Source: Otis tarda (taxonomy: Eukaryota > Chordata > Aves > Otidiformes > Otididae). Taken from it: a stretch of 64,000 nt of DNA. The stretch is from NCBI GenBank assembly GCA_026413225.1, contig CM048552.1, forward strand, positions 211,495,553-211,559,552. Direction: 5' to 3'. The translations under genes and the position numbers were made by a program. Under the pieces are notes generated by a model, which searched no databases, was not told the origin of the DNA, and saw only the letters and a program-made list of their open reading frames with translations. Each line of letters begins with the position of its first letter. Positions within the stretch are counted from its first letter, which is position 1. Below, one piece after another: positions 23,842 to 36,261 of the stretch.

Positions 23842-24942
23842 TGTGCTGGGTTTGTGTAGTGGGAGGGAGCTACAGTGGCAGCTTCTGCAAGAAGCTGCTA
23901 GAAGTTTCCCCTTGGTCCAGTGGACTTCTCCGGGCCTAGGGCGGACCTGCCACAGGCCAGGGCCAAGCCAGTTGGTGACAGTGCTAATATCTCTGTAATA
24001 ATGTATTTAGGAAGAGGAAAAAAAAAAAAAAAGGGGTGAAGAAGCTGAAGCAGGAGGAGAGAGGGGGAGCCTCACCCTCTGGCCTCCCGCCAGGTGGCTG
24101 ACTGGGCCTGACTCGGCCTGGCCTGGCTGCAAGAAGTGGAGAGGAGATGAGATGTGAAGAGAACCTGAGAGGCGTCTGCCTGAGCCAATTTTGAAGAATT
24201 TCTTGTGAGAGGAACGGCTGCAGACGCCAAGGTCAGTGCAGAAGGAGGGGAAGCAGTAATGCTGCTCCCAGCAGAGATTCCCCTGCAGCCCGTGGTGCAG
24301 CCCATGGTGGAGCAGGCTGTGCCCCTGCAGCCCATGGAGGCCCACGGAGGGGCAGAGATCCACCTGCAGCCCGTGGAGGACCCCACGCTGGGGCAGGCGG
24401 GTGCCTGAAGGAGGCTGTGGCCCATGAAGGGCCTGCTGGGGCAGCGGTTCTGGAGGGACTGCACCCTGTGGAAGAGATGACCCACGCCAGAGCAGTTCAT
24501 GAAGGACTGTAGCCCGTGGGAGGGATCCCATGATGGAGCAGGGGAGCAATGTGAGTTCTTCCTCTGAGGAGGAAGGACCTGCAGAAAACCACATGTGATG
24601 AACTGACCATAACCCACATTCCCTCTTCCCCCCTGTGCCACTTGGGCAGGGAAGGAGGTAAGAGGTAATTGAAATGAAGTTAAATCTGGCAAGAGAAGGG
24701 TGGCAGGAAGTTGGTTTTGTTCCCTCTCATTATCCTGCTTTGGTTTGATTAATAATAATAAATTGAAATAGTTTTCCCCAAGTCGAGTCTGTTTTGCCTG
24801 TAACAGTATCTTTAATGATCTCTGCCTGTCCTTATCTCAAACCTTGAGCCTTTTTGTTATATTATCTCTCCCTCATTCCCTCAGAGAGTGGGGAAAGTGA
24901 GAGGCTGTGTAGCTTGGTCCCAAGTGGGGCTAGACTGTAACA
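23842..24942 (+). mobile_element. Solo LTR of an avian endogenous retrovirus, forward
   Basis: Begins TGTGCTGGGTTTGTGTAG and ends near AGACTGTAACA. Segments recognised from the bird family include 'gcttctgcaagaagctgctag', 'gcggacctgccacaggcc', 'gcagagattcccctgcagcc', 'cacatgtgatgaactgacc', 'ccccaagtcgagtctgttttgcc' and 'gatctctgcctgtccttatctc'. A TATA-like gtatttag lies near 24002-24011. AATAAA lies at 24757-24762, followed by a GT-rich stretch, as expected of an LTR polyadenylation region. No gag, pol or env flanks it, so it is a solo LTR. The centre (24270-24540) holds degenerate repeats of cagcccatggagg/cccacgctgg. I could not fix the target-site duplication or decide between ERVK and ERVL type. 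Confidence 0.9.
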
Positions 24943-27900
24943 ACAATTTAACATTAGGAAATGCTCTGCATACTTGAAATAATAGAAAAAAAAATCCATC
25001 TGGGCTATACATTTCTACAGCCTATAGTTGGTGGTCATAAAACCACTGATGTTTGCAATCTATAAGTAAGGGGTTAGATGGGGAAACCTATCAGTTATAC
25101 AGTATCATGCTAGGTATTTTAATGGCTGAAGATGATGCAAAAGGGGAGCAGGGAAGATGGCTTGCAATAGATTTCTCTTCTCTCCACTAATTTATTCAGT
25201 CTCCCACATTCCCTTGACCCGTGATCTTGCACAAGCCCCAAAAATGTTTGATTGGTGCGTGGTTGTATGGACATCAGTATATTAAAAATCCCCAAAGCAT
25301 CCCCTGACTGGTGCTGCAAAGTGGTGGTGGTGGGGGTCATGTGTGTGGCTGTGCAAAGCTGTGAGTGATCAGACAGTTCATTCTTCTTTTAAGAATTGTT
25401 ACATGTTCGGGCTGTGGTATTCTGGCTCCTTTTGAAATGTGTTAGCTTAAACAATCTCTGCAGCACACATTCCTTTCCTCTAATCCTATTTTTTCCGCAT
25501 GCTGTAAGATCTGTTCTATTCCATCCCACAATTGACACCAAGATTTTTATGTAAATAAAAGATGTTGAAGTTATTCACGGCCACTTCATTATCGCTGCTG
25601 TGCTGGATGATAGGGGTTGGAGAGTTTTTTGGTACCTATAGAAATATTCTTGGGTGGAAGGAGGCAGGTAACAGTCTGGGCTGCCTCCAGCAGAGGGAAG
25701 TGGTTCACACACGCTTCCCAGCGTGCTCGGTCCTGCTGCTGTGCAGAGCAGCCGGGAAAAATGTCAGGTTTTGTGTTTGCAGAGCTGAAATTTCCATTTC
25801 CCCTCCCGACACACACACCCCAACACAAACGCCTAATTGGATCCCCTTTGGTTCCTTGCCGCAATGGTCTTACCCTCCATTTCCCCTAGACCGAGAAATG
25901 AGGTGTCTCCAAGCTGACTCTCACGTACAACCCCCTGCAGTAAGACTCAGGCAGACGATGGATTTTAAGTCCCAGAGTAAGTGCTGGGAAACACAGGTGC
26001 AGCCAGGGCTTCAAACACAGTTTTAGTTTCAAGTGTAAGGTTCTAGCATTGTATTCCATGGGCTACTTTGCACCGAGTTTGCCTTTCCTCTGAAACTCAT
26101 CAGTGGGGATGACCAAGGGACACCCCTGAAAGGTCTTGGGCTCCTACAGGTGATCCCAGCAGCATCTGCAAGTGAATCCATGTGCGGCTGCACACTCTTA
26201 TTCCTGCACATGAACACACGGCTGACTGCTGCCCAGACACATAGTTGTGTGTTTTTTTTCTCTCCTTTTGCCTGTCACTCTCACATCTCTCAGTCGTAGG
26301 GACCCTTTTGGGTGTACATACACACACCCCCCCAAGACAAACTGAAGAAAAACGCACTCACATCTACATAGAAGGAATCTTCTGACCACTTCTCCTTGAC
26401 ACTGACACACTTTTAAAATATGTTTGACTCTTCCCTCTAAAGGCTTTTCTGCCTTTAGAAAAAGTAGAAGCCTGCTGGAGATCTATTTACGGGGATGATA
26501 ATGTCCTTAACCTACACTTCCCTGAACTGTCTTAATACTATTTGCAAAGCAACCAGATGACTTTGTCTCTCCCTCACCCTGTCTAGAGCTGCAGGGAAGC
26601 AAGTTTTGCCTCGAGCTTTCAACCTTTTGATGCACGGATTTTCCACGCTGAGCTACAGTAGGTGGGTAACAAGAAGATCCTATTAAAGTGAAATCAAGTA
26701 GCAAAAGGATTGTCAGCTCGGCAAATCAGAACCATATAGTATCTATCTTTCCTTCACCGCATTCCTTCCTGCTCACTGCAAGAAAGAAAGAAAGGGAAAA
26801 AAAAGGTGGTGAAGGAGGAGAAAAGAACAACAGAGAGCAATAGCAGCACTGGCAATATCTTGATTTCATATGTAGGAAATTAATCTTTGCTGCTAAAGAC
26901 GCAGCCTCTGTAACGAAGAGGCTGCTGCAATATCATCGCAACAACTAGCAACTCACATGTTCGATTACAACAGGTTGAGCCAGTGCACACTCCCCTGTGC
27001 CACACTCAGAAAAAATAAATCAAATGTCCGTACCCGAGGCTCCTTTATTTCCTACGCAGAGATCTGCCTTAATGTAGGCTTTTCACGGCACCTTTCTTTG
27101 CCAAGAAGGGGCTGGCAATGGCTTTTTTACCTACTTACCTGTCCTTGAGCTATGTGGCTTTTATTTGAATAAATTAAAGTGGCTGTTTCAAGCGATGCTT
27201 TTAGCCTCTTGAGTCTGGATCTATTTCTAAAAAGAGTTTTTGCTTAAAACCTGTTTTTCAAGTTTTCAACCGAGTATCACCATCTGCAGGATGCAGTTTT
27301 CTGAAAGGACCTTGGTGCCTATGGGTAAGAAAAAATATCACCCTATCCGACTACCTTGCCTGCCTTTAGATTTCCTATATATTTATGATAGACTAAAAGT
27401 GGAATGAGGGCTTGCTAAAACAAGGAAACCTGTCTTTTTCTGTTAAGTTGCTTTGCTTGTTTACTTTGTGTGACTATGGGACAGATTTTCAGCTCCTGGG
27501 AGTTACTTTAAATCCACTGTTAGCAGAGATGTTTATTTTTTTTAGTGCTGTAACAGTACTTTTAATATTCCTGATGGATACACACATTTGCTTTGCTTTT
27601 GTGTCACCGATTCTGTCTTCCTGGACATTGGTGGTAAATACTTGAAAAACCCTTGTATTTAGGAAGTTTGATTTTAGTATTTAATGCAGAGGAAAATCTC
27701 AGTTTCTGGTTTTGGTGAGGAGGGATGCTTGTCATTTATTTTCCAGGATCTCAGCAGCAGCAAAATTTTAGGGGCCAAATGCTCGTTTGTGTAAGCTGAC
27801 AGATGCCTTTTCTTTTTAATACACTTTAGAAAGTTTTAAAGATGTTGACCCAAGCACACTAAAACGTAACATGTATTAAGTCTGGCATGCTGCTACAGTG

Positions 27901-28900
27901 AACTGTTTTTTCTCTGTAGCTTAGCATCGTTTGTTTTTTACTCCATGCTATATATTATCACTATTTTCAAGCGTATTGCGTTTTTACGTATGCACATGCA
28001 TTTGGAGGAGGGAGAGAGGAAAGCATCAGAATCGTAGAGAGTAAAAAACCAAGAAATTCCTTTCATTGCTCGAGTTGTCAGGCATTCATCAGGACCAGGG
28101 TGCAATAGATGCCATCTCAGTGATTCTCAGGACAGAAGTACAGAGAAAATTCGAAGCCCTGCTTCAGGAATGTTGACGCACTATTTACTACTGTGATTAG
28201 GTAGAGGTCATCGTACACCATGCTGGGCTCTTTAGCAAATGCAAAATGGTCCCTAACAACAGATCTGAAAGCTTTATCCTGAATAAATTCAGAATAGTTC
28301 TGTTGCAGGCAAGAGGTTTATTTCAGATCTGGTCTGATGCACCTGAAATCAGAATTTGGACTTAAATAGAATAGTTATTATTAATGCTATTATTATAATC
28401 ACTGCTATTATCTCTATGTAAACAAAATACCACATACCATGACGAAACTGCTGTTTTTATCTCTCTTTGTAATGCCTCAAATCCTGTAATCTAATTGTTA
28501 CACATCTTTGCTCAAAAGAAAGGCTCAAATATTAGCTTAAGGTTGTAAGAGCAATTAGCACTGCAGAAGCTTCAACTATCTGTGGAGATCACAGAGTTTG
28601 CTTACCACATGTTTTATCAGTAGGTTAGCTTGGGCATCTTATCATCTGACATTGGAAATCCTGAATTCAGCTGATTTTTTAGGTGTCTGTCTGTCCTGAG
28701 TGTTTGTGCTTTATGTTTTATGCTATGGGAGAATGTGCATTAAATAGAGAAGGGAATGTAAGGGGTAAGGGAGAGCAGAAATGGGGAAAGCCAAGTGTTC
28801 TGGGAGGGGAATGGTACTAAATAATGCCAAAATGTATTTGAAAGAGGAATGGCAGCGGGATCTGCTTAACTGATGGTAGGACTGAGACAGAAGTAGGTTT
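24943..28900. other. Unique non-coding sequence
   Basis: No repeat family or exon was recognised. The 154-codon frame at 25562-26026 has no family signature. A perfect 9-bp inverted repeat (gcagcctct / agaggctgc, 7-nt loop) lies at 26901-26925. Confidence 0.4.
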
Positions 28901-29569
28901 TCATTCTGTGCTGTCAGACCAGGGGTAATAATTCACTCCCAAACACCGCGCCTGCCAGATGAACGTGGAGGTGAGCAGAGCAGCTCCGCTGCCACTGGCA
29001 CCACCATGCCAGGGAAGTTCCTGCACCAGAGGTTTGAAGACTGGGTGCTCTGACTTTGGCACCGTGGCAAATTTATCCACGTGCCTTCACTAAAAGTATT
29101 TGAATTGAACATTTTAAATGTAATCCAGTTTATCTTCTGGCGCTTCTGTTTATTGGCTTTGGAGAGGGAATAACAAGGCTGTTTTTGTAGGTTACTCTCT
29201 GCTCAGATCCTGTTTTTCTCCTCTTTCCTTTACCACTCTCTGTTGGTAACAACCTGAAATTGGATTATGGGGACCTTTACTTTTAACCAAAGTGGTTGTT
29301 CGCAGACTCTGAAGATAAAAGAGAAGGAAAGTCCTCACTGGAGAAGCTAAGTCCAACTTTGTCCTCCAGCACAGGAGGAACAACCAAGTCCCTCTGTTAG
29401 CAGTTTAAATCATAAATCCCTCCCTGAGAGAATTATACCTTCCACTTTTTCTTTGCTCCTCCACATCAATAACACCATTTTATCTTTGAGCTCAGCCCTT
29501 GGCATGTCTTCGTTTCCATTTTTTTTCTACCCTCTTACACACGTATTCCCTCTACAAATATCTCCTCTC

Positions 29570-29720
29570 CTCTGCTGGCTGGCCAGATGCGTTGCATGGA
29601 GATCCGAGAAGTCCCTAACAGGTAGCTGAGCTGGCCAGTTTGCACGTCTTGACTGGCCAGCTGGCAGCCCAAGCCAAGCAATTAGCTAACGAGCTTATAC
29701 TGCCGCCTTTCATTCAAGAG
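29570..29720. promoter_or_regulatory. Possible cis-regulatory patch with clustered CTGGCCAG palindromes
   Basis: Three ctggccag or tggccag palindromes lie within about 90 bp (near 29579, 29631 and 29653). They are followed by ctggcag..aagccaagcaattagctaacgag, which combines NFI-like half sites with a CAATTAG homeodomain-like core. This is a description only; function is inferred from motif clustering. Confidence 0.2.
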
Positions 29721-32084
29721 AGCTGTGCCATGTCGTTCTCTCTCGCGCCACTGATTTTCATAAAACATGTGGGATATTTATATCTTTTAAGCTTTTGTCC
29801 CTCTAGAGAAGGGGATGAAATTAGCCACCAGGTTCAGAACATACTGCTGGGTGCAGGACTGACAGATGGGGAGCCAGATGGACAGACAGTGCTCCTATAA
29901 AAGCCTTATTTCCTTAGGAAAAGAGGCCGTCCGGTCTAAGCACTACTACTATGGGGTTATAGGATGGTGGGGATTATGACCCTCATTATCAGATGTCATG
30001 TGTCAGGCACTTCTGCAGAGAGTTGTAGAGGAAAAGTAAGTGAAGTATTTTGTTTTGAAGGTGTGAATTTAAGTCCTGGTCTGTCTTCCGTAGATTCACA
30101 GCAAACTGGAGTAGCTTCTCTTTCGAAAGGGAAAGGGAAAGAAAGGCAGATTTGTCACTAGCTCCATTACTCCTTTGTGTATTGTCATTTAAAGGCATCC
30201 ATGTGGCTTTTCTTAATCCAACGCAATAGGCTCATGAAGCATTTTCTGATGGTTTTCTTTACCCAGCCCAATAGGATAAATTAAATAGCACATTAAGACT
30301 CTTATCCTGCAAATCACTGAACCCATTCTCTGACCCAGTTGCACTCTGAAAATGGCTGGATCAGGCATGATCAAGCCTAACAGGCAACATAGCCTATATC
30401 TGGGGATTTCAAACAAGAAAAAAGACTGTTTTTAAATCTACCGTCTGCTGAATCCTAAACTCACCACATAAACATCACTCTCTAAAGCTGTAGTTGCTAA
30501 ATGTGAAAGTGCTACAGCAAAAATCCAACATTTGCAACCCCCCTTCAGGGTTCAGTAGTAATGGTGTACAGTAGAAGTTCAGGTTTTGGACTGTTTGGTA
30601 CCTCATGATTGAGTAACAATCTATAGAAGCAACTACTTAGATACAGATGGTAATTTTTGTAGCATCCCTCCTATGTAGCATCCTCTGGCCCCTAGCAAGC
30701 TGGCATGTGAGGTAGGGAATGTAAAGGAAGATAAAGGTGAAATGTCATATTTGGGAGGATTATCATGTTCAGAGCTGCTACGAAAGCAAAATCAAGCTCC
30801 AGTGGTTACCAAATTCCCCCCAGGGAAGTGAGGGGAACCCTTGGTTGAGCCCAATTTCCTGCTTGAAGAACTGTTTATTTGAGTGGTCCTCACTGCTGTG
30901 TTTATCAGAGGTCTGGATGCTTGTTTGTCAATGCTGACTGCAGTGTGGAGCAGTCCTGAAATGGAGAGAGTAAAAAGTTTCAGAAAGTAATGTCACTCAC
31001 TGCATTTTTGAAAGAAATCGCACTACTTACAATTTATTTAAATTTGTAGGATAGCCTTGAAAACATCTCTTGCTCTTGATGCTGTGTATAAAGTAATCAC
31101 AGCTAAGGGCATCCAGTACAGTAAAATAAGCACAGATGCTACAGGAGCGTTTCAGAACAACTTTCACTCCACATTTTTCAGTAATCCGATGCACCTTCAA
31201 TATTGAAAGCTTTGTAATCTTTTTTTCTTTCTTTTCTTCCACTGCAAAAGTTCCCCTTAAAAAATCATCAGGTCCAATCTTCAAAAATATTCACTGACTT
31301 CTGAGGGATGTTCTCATGTCTCTGAGTTCGAAGTTAGAGTGGAAAATGTATTTTTGTAGGATGGCAATCCAAATAATCTTATTTTATCTGAAAGTACATA
31401 AAAGTCATATCAAAATTTCATTGGAGCTCCATCCTAGAAAAAGAAGTTGCTTGCTTATGAAATTCTGTTATAAATGCATTTTGCATCTGGTCCTGCAAAT
31501 GTACATCATTGTTTCCTTGTGACCCCTTGCAATGAATAAAGGCAAGAGATTTGAGTAGAGATGTGCTGGATTAGATCTGTTACTTTTTATATTCTTTTTT
31601 TTCTATGGCATTTTAATGATAAAAGACCAATTTCTGCCCTTGCTTAACCTCCAGCAACCCCACTGATTTCCTTGTTCATTCCAAATTGTAATGAATGACT
31701 TTACACACTGGAGCCCTTTTATTCTTTCTCTTCCAGATTGAGTGTCTCAGCCCAGACAATGGGCTCCTGCCTACACGAGTGTACGACTGGGACAAAACCA
31801 CTGACTTTAGCAGACGTGCTCCATCGTGACTGAGAGCCGAAGCTGGTCTGTGATATACAAACTTTAATGGAGCGTAAGCCAGGGAAGAGCATGCAAGTAA
31901 GCACAGTTTTTAACTCCTTAGCGTAGTTTGTGTTTGTATCAGCCCTGACTCATGGTTTATACACATAAGGTACGTATTAAATATCACTGTACTTGCACTA
32001 CTTGTATCTATTTGAGATAATTATGGCTATTGTAGTTCTGGTGGGACTTACAGTCTTTAATGCATTTATCCTCACTACATCTGA

Positions 32085-32205
32085 TAAAGTGAGGAAGTAT
32101 TTTTATCTGTATATTATACACAGGAAACTGAAGCCTAGATCATTTTTTGCTACACGAGGGAACTGAACCTGAATTTTCTGAGTTGAAAGCTAGCACTCAG
32201 ACTGT
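32085..32205 (-). mobile_element. MIR-like SINE fragment, reverse
   Basis: 'ttatacacaggaaactgaagcctagatc', 'gagggaactgaacctgaattttctg' and 'ttgaaagctagcactcagactg' track the reverse MIR-type core with strong decay. Confidence 0.5.
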
Positions 32206-32343
32206 TGGTCTGTCTTGATATAAGCAGTACAAAGAGGCACAGAGAATAGCACTTCTTGTAAATCGAGGATACTGAACTATGTGTTCGTGATACAGTAGTC
32301 ATGATAAATTGCTTACTGTTAAATAAAGTGCTTGGGAATTTTC

Positions 32344-32366
32344 GCGTAGCTACGGAGAGGCTACGC
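32344..32366. other. Small GC-rich inverted repeat
   Basis: gcgtagc (32344-32350) and gctacgc (32360-32366) are perfect inverses around a 9-nt loop, with clustered CpGs in otherwise AT-rich sequence. Function unknown. Confidence 0.6.
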
Positions 32367-35300
32367 TGTTATTAATGATGCACAAGGCACATATTTCAGC
32401 TTATTCTTCCATATCCATATTGACTCTGAAGTGCAAACAATAATACAAACTAGATTTTGCCAGTAAACTAACACAATTTATCTGGAGGACAGAGCAGAAA
32501 GCAGGAGCAGAGCCCAATTGCTCCCTGTTCGTGTGCGGTGGTGCGTCTGCTGATGGAGGTGGTCTAGGCAGGGGACAGAGGAAATGTTGACGCTATTATC
32601 TTGTCTGGTGAGGATTCATTGAGATAGGCTCTTGGTTGAGCACAAAAAGTTTAGCAAGTGCTGAAAATGTGCATTGGAGCCAATAATCTTACTCAGATCT
32701 GCTGTGCCATTACCACAAGCTCACCTTTTCTCTGTAATCATACAATGATGTGCTTACTTTGCCATCTCAAAGGTCAACAATTGGTTCGGTCATGGAAAGG
32801 AGATGCCTGAAGTGAAGGTGTTGGGGAAGTGGGGGTTTTATCCTGCTGTCTCAGAGGTTGTTTTTTAAAGGGGAAATGAGATGTCTCCAGTTCAGATCTG
32901 TTCTTTTAGTAAGACCGGGGCTGTCTATGAATTAAATAACTGGCTTTTCATTTCCTGAGAGCATCTAGCGTGTGAATGGGACTATTCATATTAATTTTGC
33001 TATTGCACAAGCATAAATCTAGAGTGAGTCATTTAAAGTTAGTTGAGATAGGTGGCCTTAGTGGAGAATAAGGAGATATTACACAGTTGTCTAAACCAGC
33101 AGATTTCATCAGGAGAAGTCTCCTTCACAATGAGATTATGGCTTGAATATGAGTGCAGATTGGCCTTCCAAGTTTCATTTGATTTCAAATATTGTTTGAT
33201 ATGCTACAGTATTTCATTGCAATTTAACAGCAATTCCCATTCACATAGCTATTCTAAATAGGTTCTTATATGTACCTATTACCTCGGTAGCCAGGTTTCT
33301 GTATCAAATCCTGAACATTTCATTATTATTAAAAATATAAAAGTTATCTATTCCATCCATTTTATACGGTGAGGTGAGCAAAATTGGATGTGAAGTCACA
33401 GTGCAGTAATAGGGTAATTATTGTTTGGAGGTTCTTCTAATATACTTATGGCCAGTTGTATTGAAGATGTATTATACTACAGTTGTTCGTGGACATTTTA
33501 TCATGCACTGTGGATTAAGAAGTATTCTGTACTATCCTGTGGATTAAAAAAAATACTTTACATTTTTAGAGAGGAAAATATGTCTGTGAAAAGGTGTAAT
33601 TTGATCCTCTGGGCAATTTATACTCTTCTTGACATGATCTGCATCTTCTTGATGCAGATCTTCTTCCTCCTTCATAAGACATCAGTGGGATTTCTGGAGA
33701 CAAAAGAGTCCTTGTTCTACTTCGTTAGAATGAATGAACCGGTATCTGTTTTGAAGTTGGTCACATATGGTATACGCAGCATGTTTACACAATGCCAGAG
33801 CGCTTACTTGAAGAACAAGTGTCTTCCATGAAAGCAGCCTCCTGAAATGCTTCCCATAATTGGAAAAAAAAAAAAAAAAAAAAAAGGGCACATTTACAGA
33901 GTTAAAATATAATTAATTTATAGGGAAAATAAAATAATAGGCTTAGGGAAGGAAGAATAGAGACCTATACACTTACAGGACCTTCCATCTAATTGCCTAT
34001 AAATAATTTTCTTGTACATATTACCCACAAGAGAGCATGGTCTCTGACAGTGTTATAAGCCTGGATGTCAGCTGCAGAGCTCAGCTGCTGTTTGTAAATG
34101 CGCTCTTCATTTTTCTGTGCTTACTGTATATAGTTTTGTTTTATTGGCACTGTACTGTAAGCATATTCTGCACTATGCAAATATAAGAGCTGAGAAGCAT
34201 ATGGGCCGAATCCTGCAACACTCACTCAGGCAAATGTCCAATTCACTTGATGGGAACTTTTCCTGAGTAAGCAGTAGGAGCAGATTCTCAGCTCCGTTGT
34301 ATGCTTCAGGTATGACAACACACACTGGTACTCTGCAAACAAGGAAAGGAAGGGCATAAGATCCAGTACTGTGGGCAGATGCTCAGTTCTGTCCTCCTTA
34401 AGCCCTGAGATCCACTGAGATGCTACAAAAGACACAGTCAAGATAGAATGCCCCCCCTCCAGCCTTTAGCATCCTGCCAAAAATCAGCTAATAAAAGGAA
34501 AGACCCTTGTAAGTGATAACACTTCTCTGTCCCCACTCTGGAGTCCATCTTATGGTACCAGCAGTGGAGATACCTCTGTATCAATGTAGATTGATTTAAG
34601 CTGGAGGCATCCATGGAGTGAGGAAGAAGAGGAGGGAAATCCTGCTCTTTATAAAGAGTCCGTGTGATTTCTGCTCCACCACTCTGCTCAAGAGCTTTGA
34701 CAGAGAGACATAACATAACTCAGAGTGGGAACTTCAGGAGTCAGCTCTGCATCTAGCTTTGGTTCAACCCTGCCATCATACAGAAATGAGGTTTCAACCC
34801 TCAGCTGTGTGGGTAGTTAAAAGCTCCATCCTATATACTGACCTCTGTATTACATGGTCCATTCTGCAGTGACAAGGAACATGTTGTGGATTTCAGGTCC
34901 GAGTCCTACAAAAGCTCACACCTATACATAACTTCTTATTTATCTCCAGTTTTGTCTGCACTGCCCATGACAGCCTGATATACATTGGAGAGGCTGGATT
35001 TTTTTTATCTAGCTACCATGGGAACCAGTGCACTGACGATGCCCTAGTACAGACTTCAGCATCAACCCAACAGAGATCTTGGCTACACACCTGGGGCTGC
35101 TAAAGAGCGATGAAGACCGGACTGTGTGTTTTCAGTGCTGTCATTCCTAATAGCTAGACTAACGTTAGCAATGGTACCCATATCCTCCTTTGTCCTGCAG
35201 CCATATCCTTTCAGCGGTGCCTAATTGGAAACTTAAGCTGCAATCTACCTGCCTCATCCTCATCTGCCTTGAAACCAAAATGACTAATTCAAATAGAGGC

Positions 35301-35940
35301 TTAAAGGTCAAATCCTCCAGACCTGGTTTTACGAACCCTTTTATACGTGGCTTTTCCCATTGTCTAAAAAAAAAAAAAAAAAGCTATTCTCATCAGGAAA
35401 TGCTGGCAAAAAAGAGTTTAATTACAGAAATTATTTTGTTCCCTATGGAGAAAGCATGAAGAATGGCATATTTCCACATTTGAATTGCACATTCATCAAG
35501 AAAAGAGTGATTTCCCCTTAAGAATGTTCTGGAGGAGTAGAAAAGAGCATTGAACCCTGGGGTGTGTATTATTTTGTAGTCTCTGAAAGGCAAATGGTTT
35601 CACTTCCATTGATTAAAATATATGAGTTTTTCCCTCTGGATTACTCTCCTGGAAGTAGGAAAAAAAAAAAAATCTTTAGTAGTGGCTGTCAACTAGTGCA
35701 GCACCTCTTGGCAAAGGGCTTACCTAACCAACCAAAGACACTACTGCTGCTGAACTTCTTCAGCAAGAAACCTTTGACCAGAGCAGGTGTTGCTACTTTT
35801 TTGCTTGGTGAATGGGGACTTTACGATAGGTGTTTTCATTGTTTGTTGGAGCAAATGTCAATATGGAAACACAACCCGACATTAGGGCTATTAAGTGCTA
35901 ATTTGAGCGGCAGCTCCAGGACTTGCTCTCCTTGTCTCTT
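32367..35940. other. Mostly unique non-coding sequence
   Basis: Contains an A-run at 33865-33886, A-runs at 35367-35382 and 35660-35672, and the palindrome at 34203. The 136-codon forward frame at 33421-33831 has several hydrophobic stretches but no recognisable family and no clear coding bias. I regard it as chance. Confidence 0.35.
34203..34292. mobile_element. Ancient palindromic (MITE-like) element
   Basis: The arms gaatcctgcaacactcactcagg and cctgagtaagcagtaggagcagattc are imperfect inverses around 'aattcacttgatgggaa'. The pattern (tcctgca..cttactcaggcaaa..tcaatggg..tttgcctgagtaagg..gcaggat) is an old dispersed sauropsid palindrome I recognise only by type. Confidence 0.6.
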
Positions 35941-35952
35941 AGCACACAAGGT

Positions 35953-36261
35953 CTAATAGGCTCGTGCATTGGTTTTTTCAATCACCTTCTTGTTCCACAG
36001 ATGTAGCTTCTTTACAAATTCTGCAAAAACACTGTTTGGAAGAGTGGTTGACTTAATAGTCTCTGTTCGCAAGGAGCGTTTCAGCTGTGCAAGGCTACTG
36101 TGGTGCAGGACACGGGCACAATATGGCAGGCTAGTGAACACTGACATTTTGAAATGTACGTCTTCATAAAATACACTCCAAATTGGTATGCAGCGCACTT
36201 CGACAACCACAGTAATTCTCTGTGAATTGAAGCAGGGGGATTTTCCTAAGCAAAGTCGTTT
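35953..36261 (-). other. Unassigned open reading frame, possible retrocopy fragment
   Basis: The frame is open for about 102 codons between stops on the reverse strand. The first in-frame GTG is at 36210 and there is no good Kozak ATG. The C-terminal part is rich in K, R, L and V and reads ..FAEFVKKLHLWNKKVIEKTNARAY then stop. That composition looks more protein-like than other open frames in the window, and it sits in a GC-richer patch than its surroundings. I do not recognise a family, see no splice sites framing it and no poly(A) tail after it. It could be a fragment of an old processed pseudogene or simply chance. Confidence 0.2.

Noticed and set aside
24007..24692. Reverse-strand frames of 195 and 206 codons
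   Set aside because: They lie inside the solo LTR, antisense to it, and reflect its GC-rich repeat block. No retroviral protein motif is visible.
28900..29000. Possible 53-bp exon between 'ctgtgctgtcag' and 'gtgagcag'
   Set aside because: Only one frame is open, there is no support from neighbouring exons, and such splice-like pairs are common by chance.
33421..33831. 136-codon frame with hydrophobic stretches, considered as a membrane protein
   Set aside because: No recognisable family, no splice or promoter context, and hydrophobic composition is expected from T-rich sequence.
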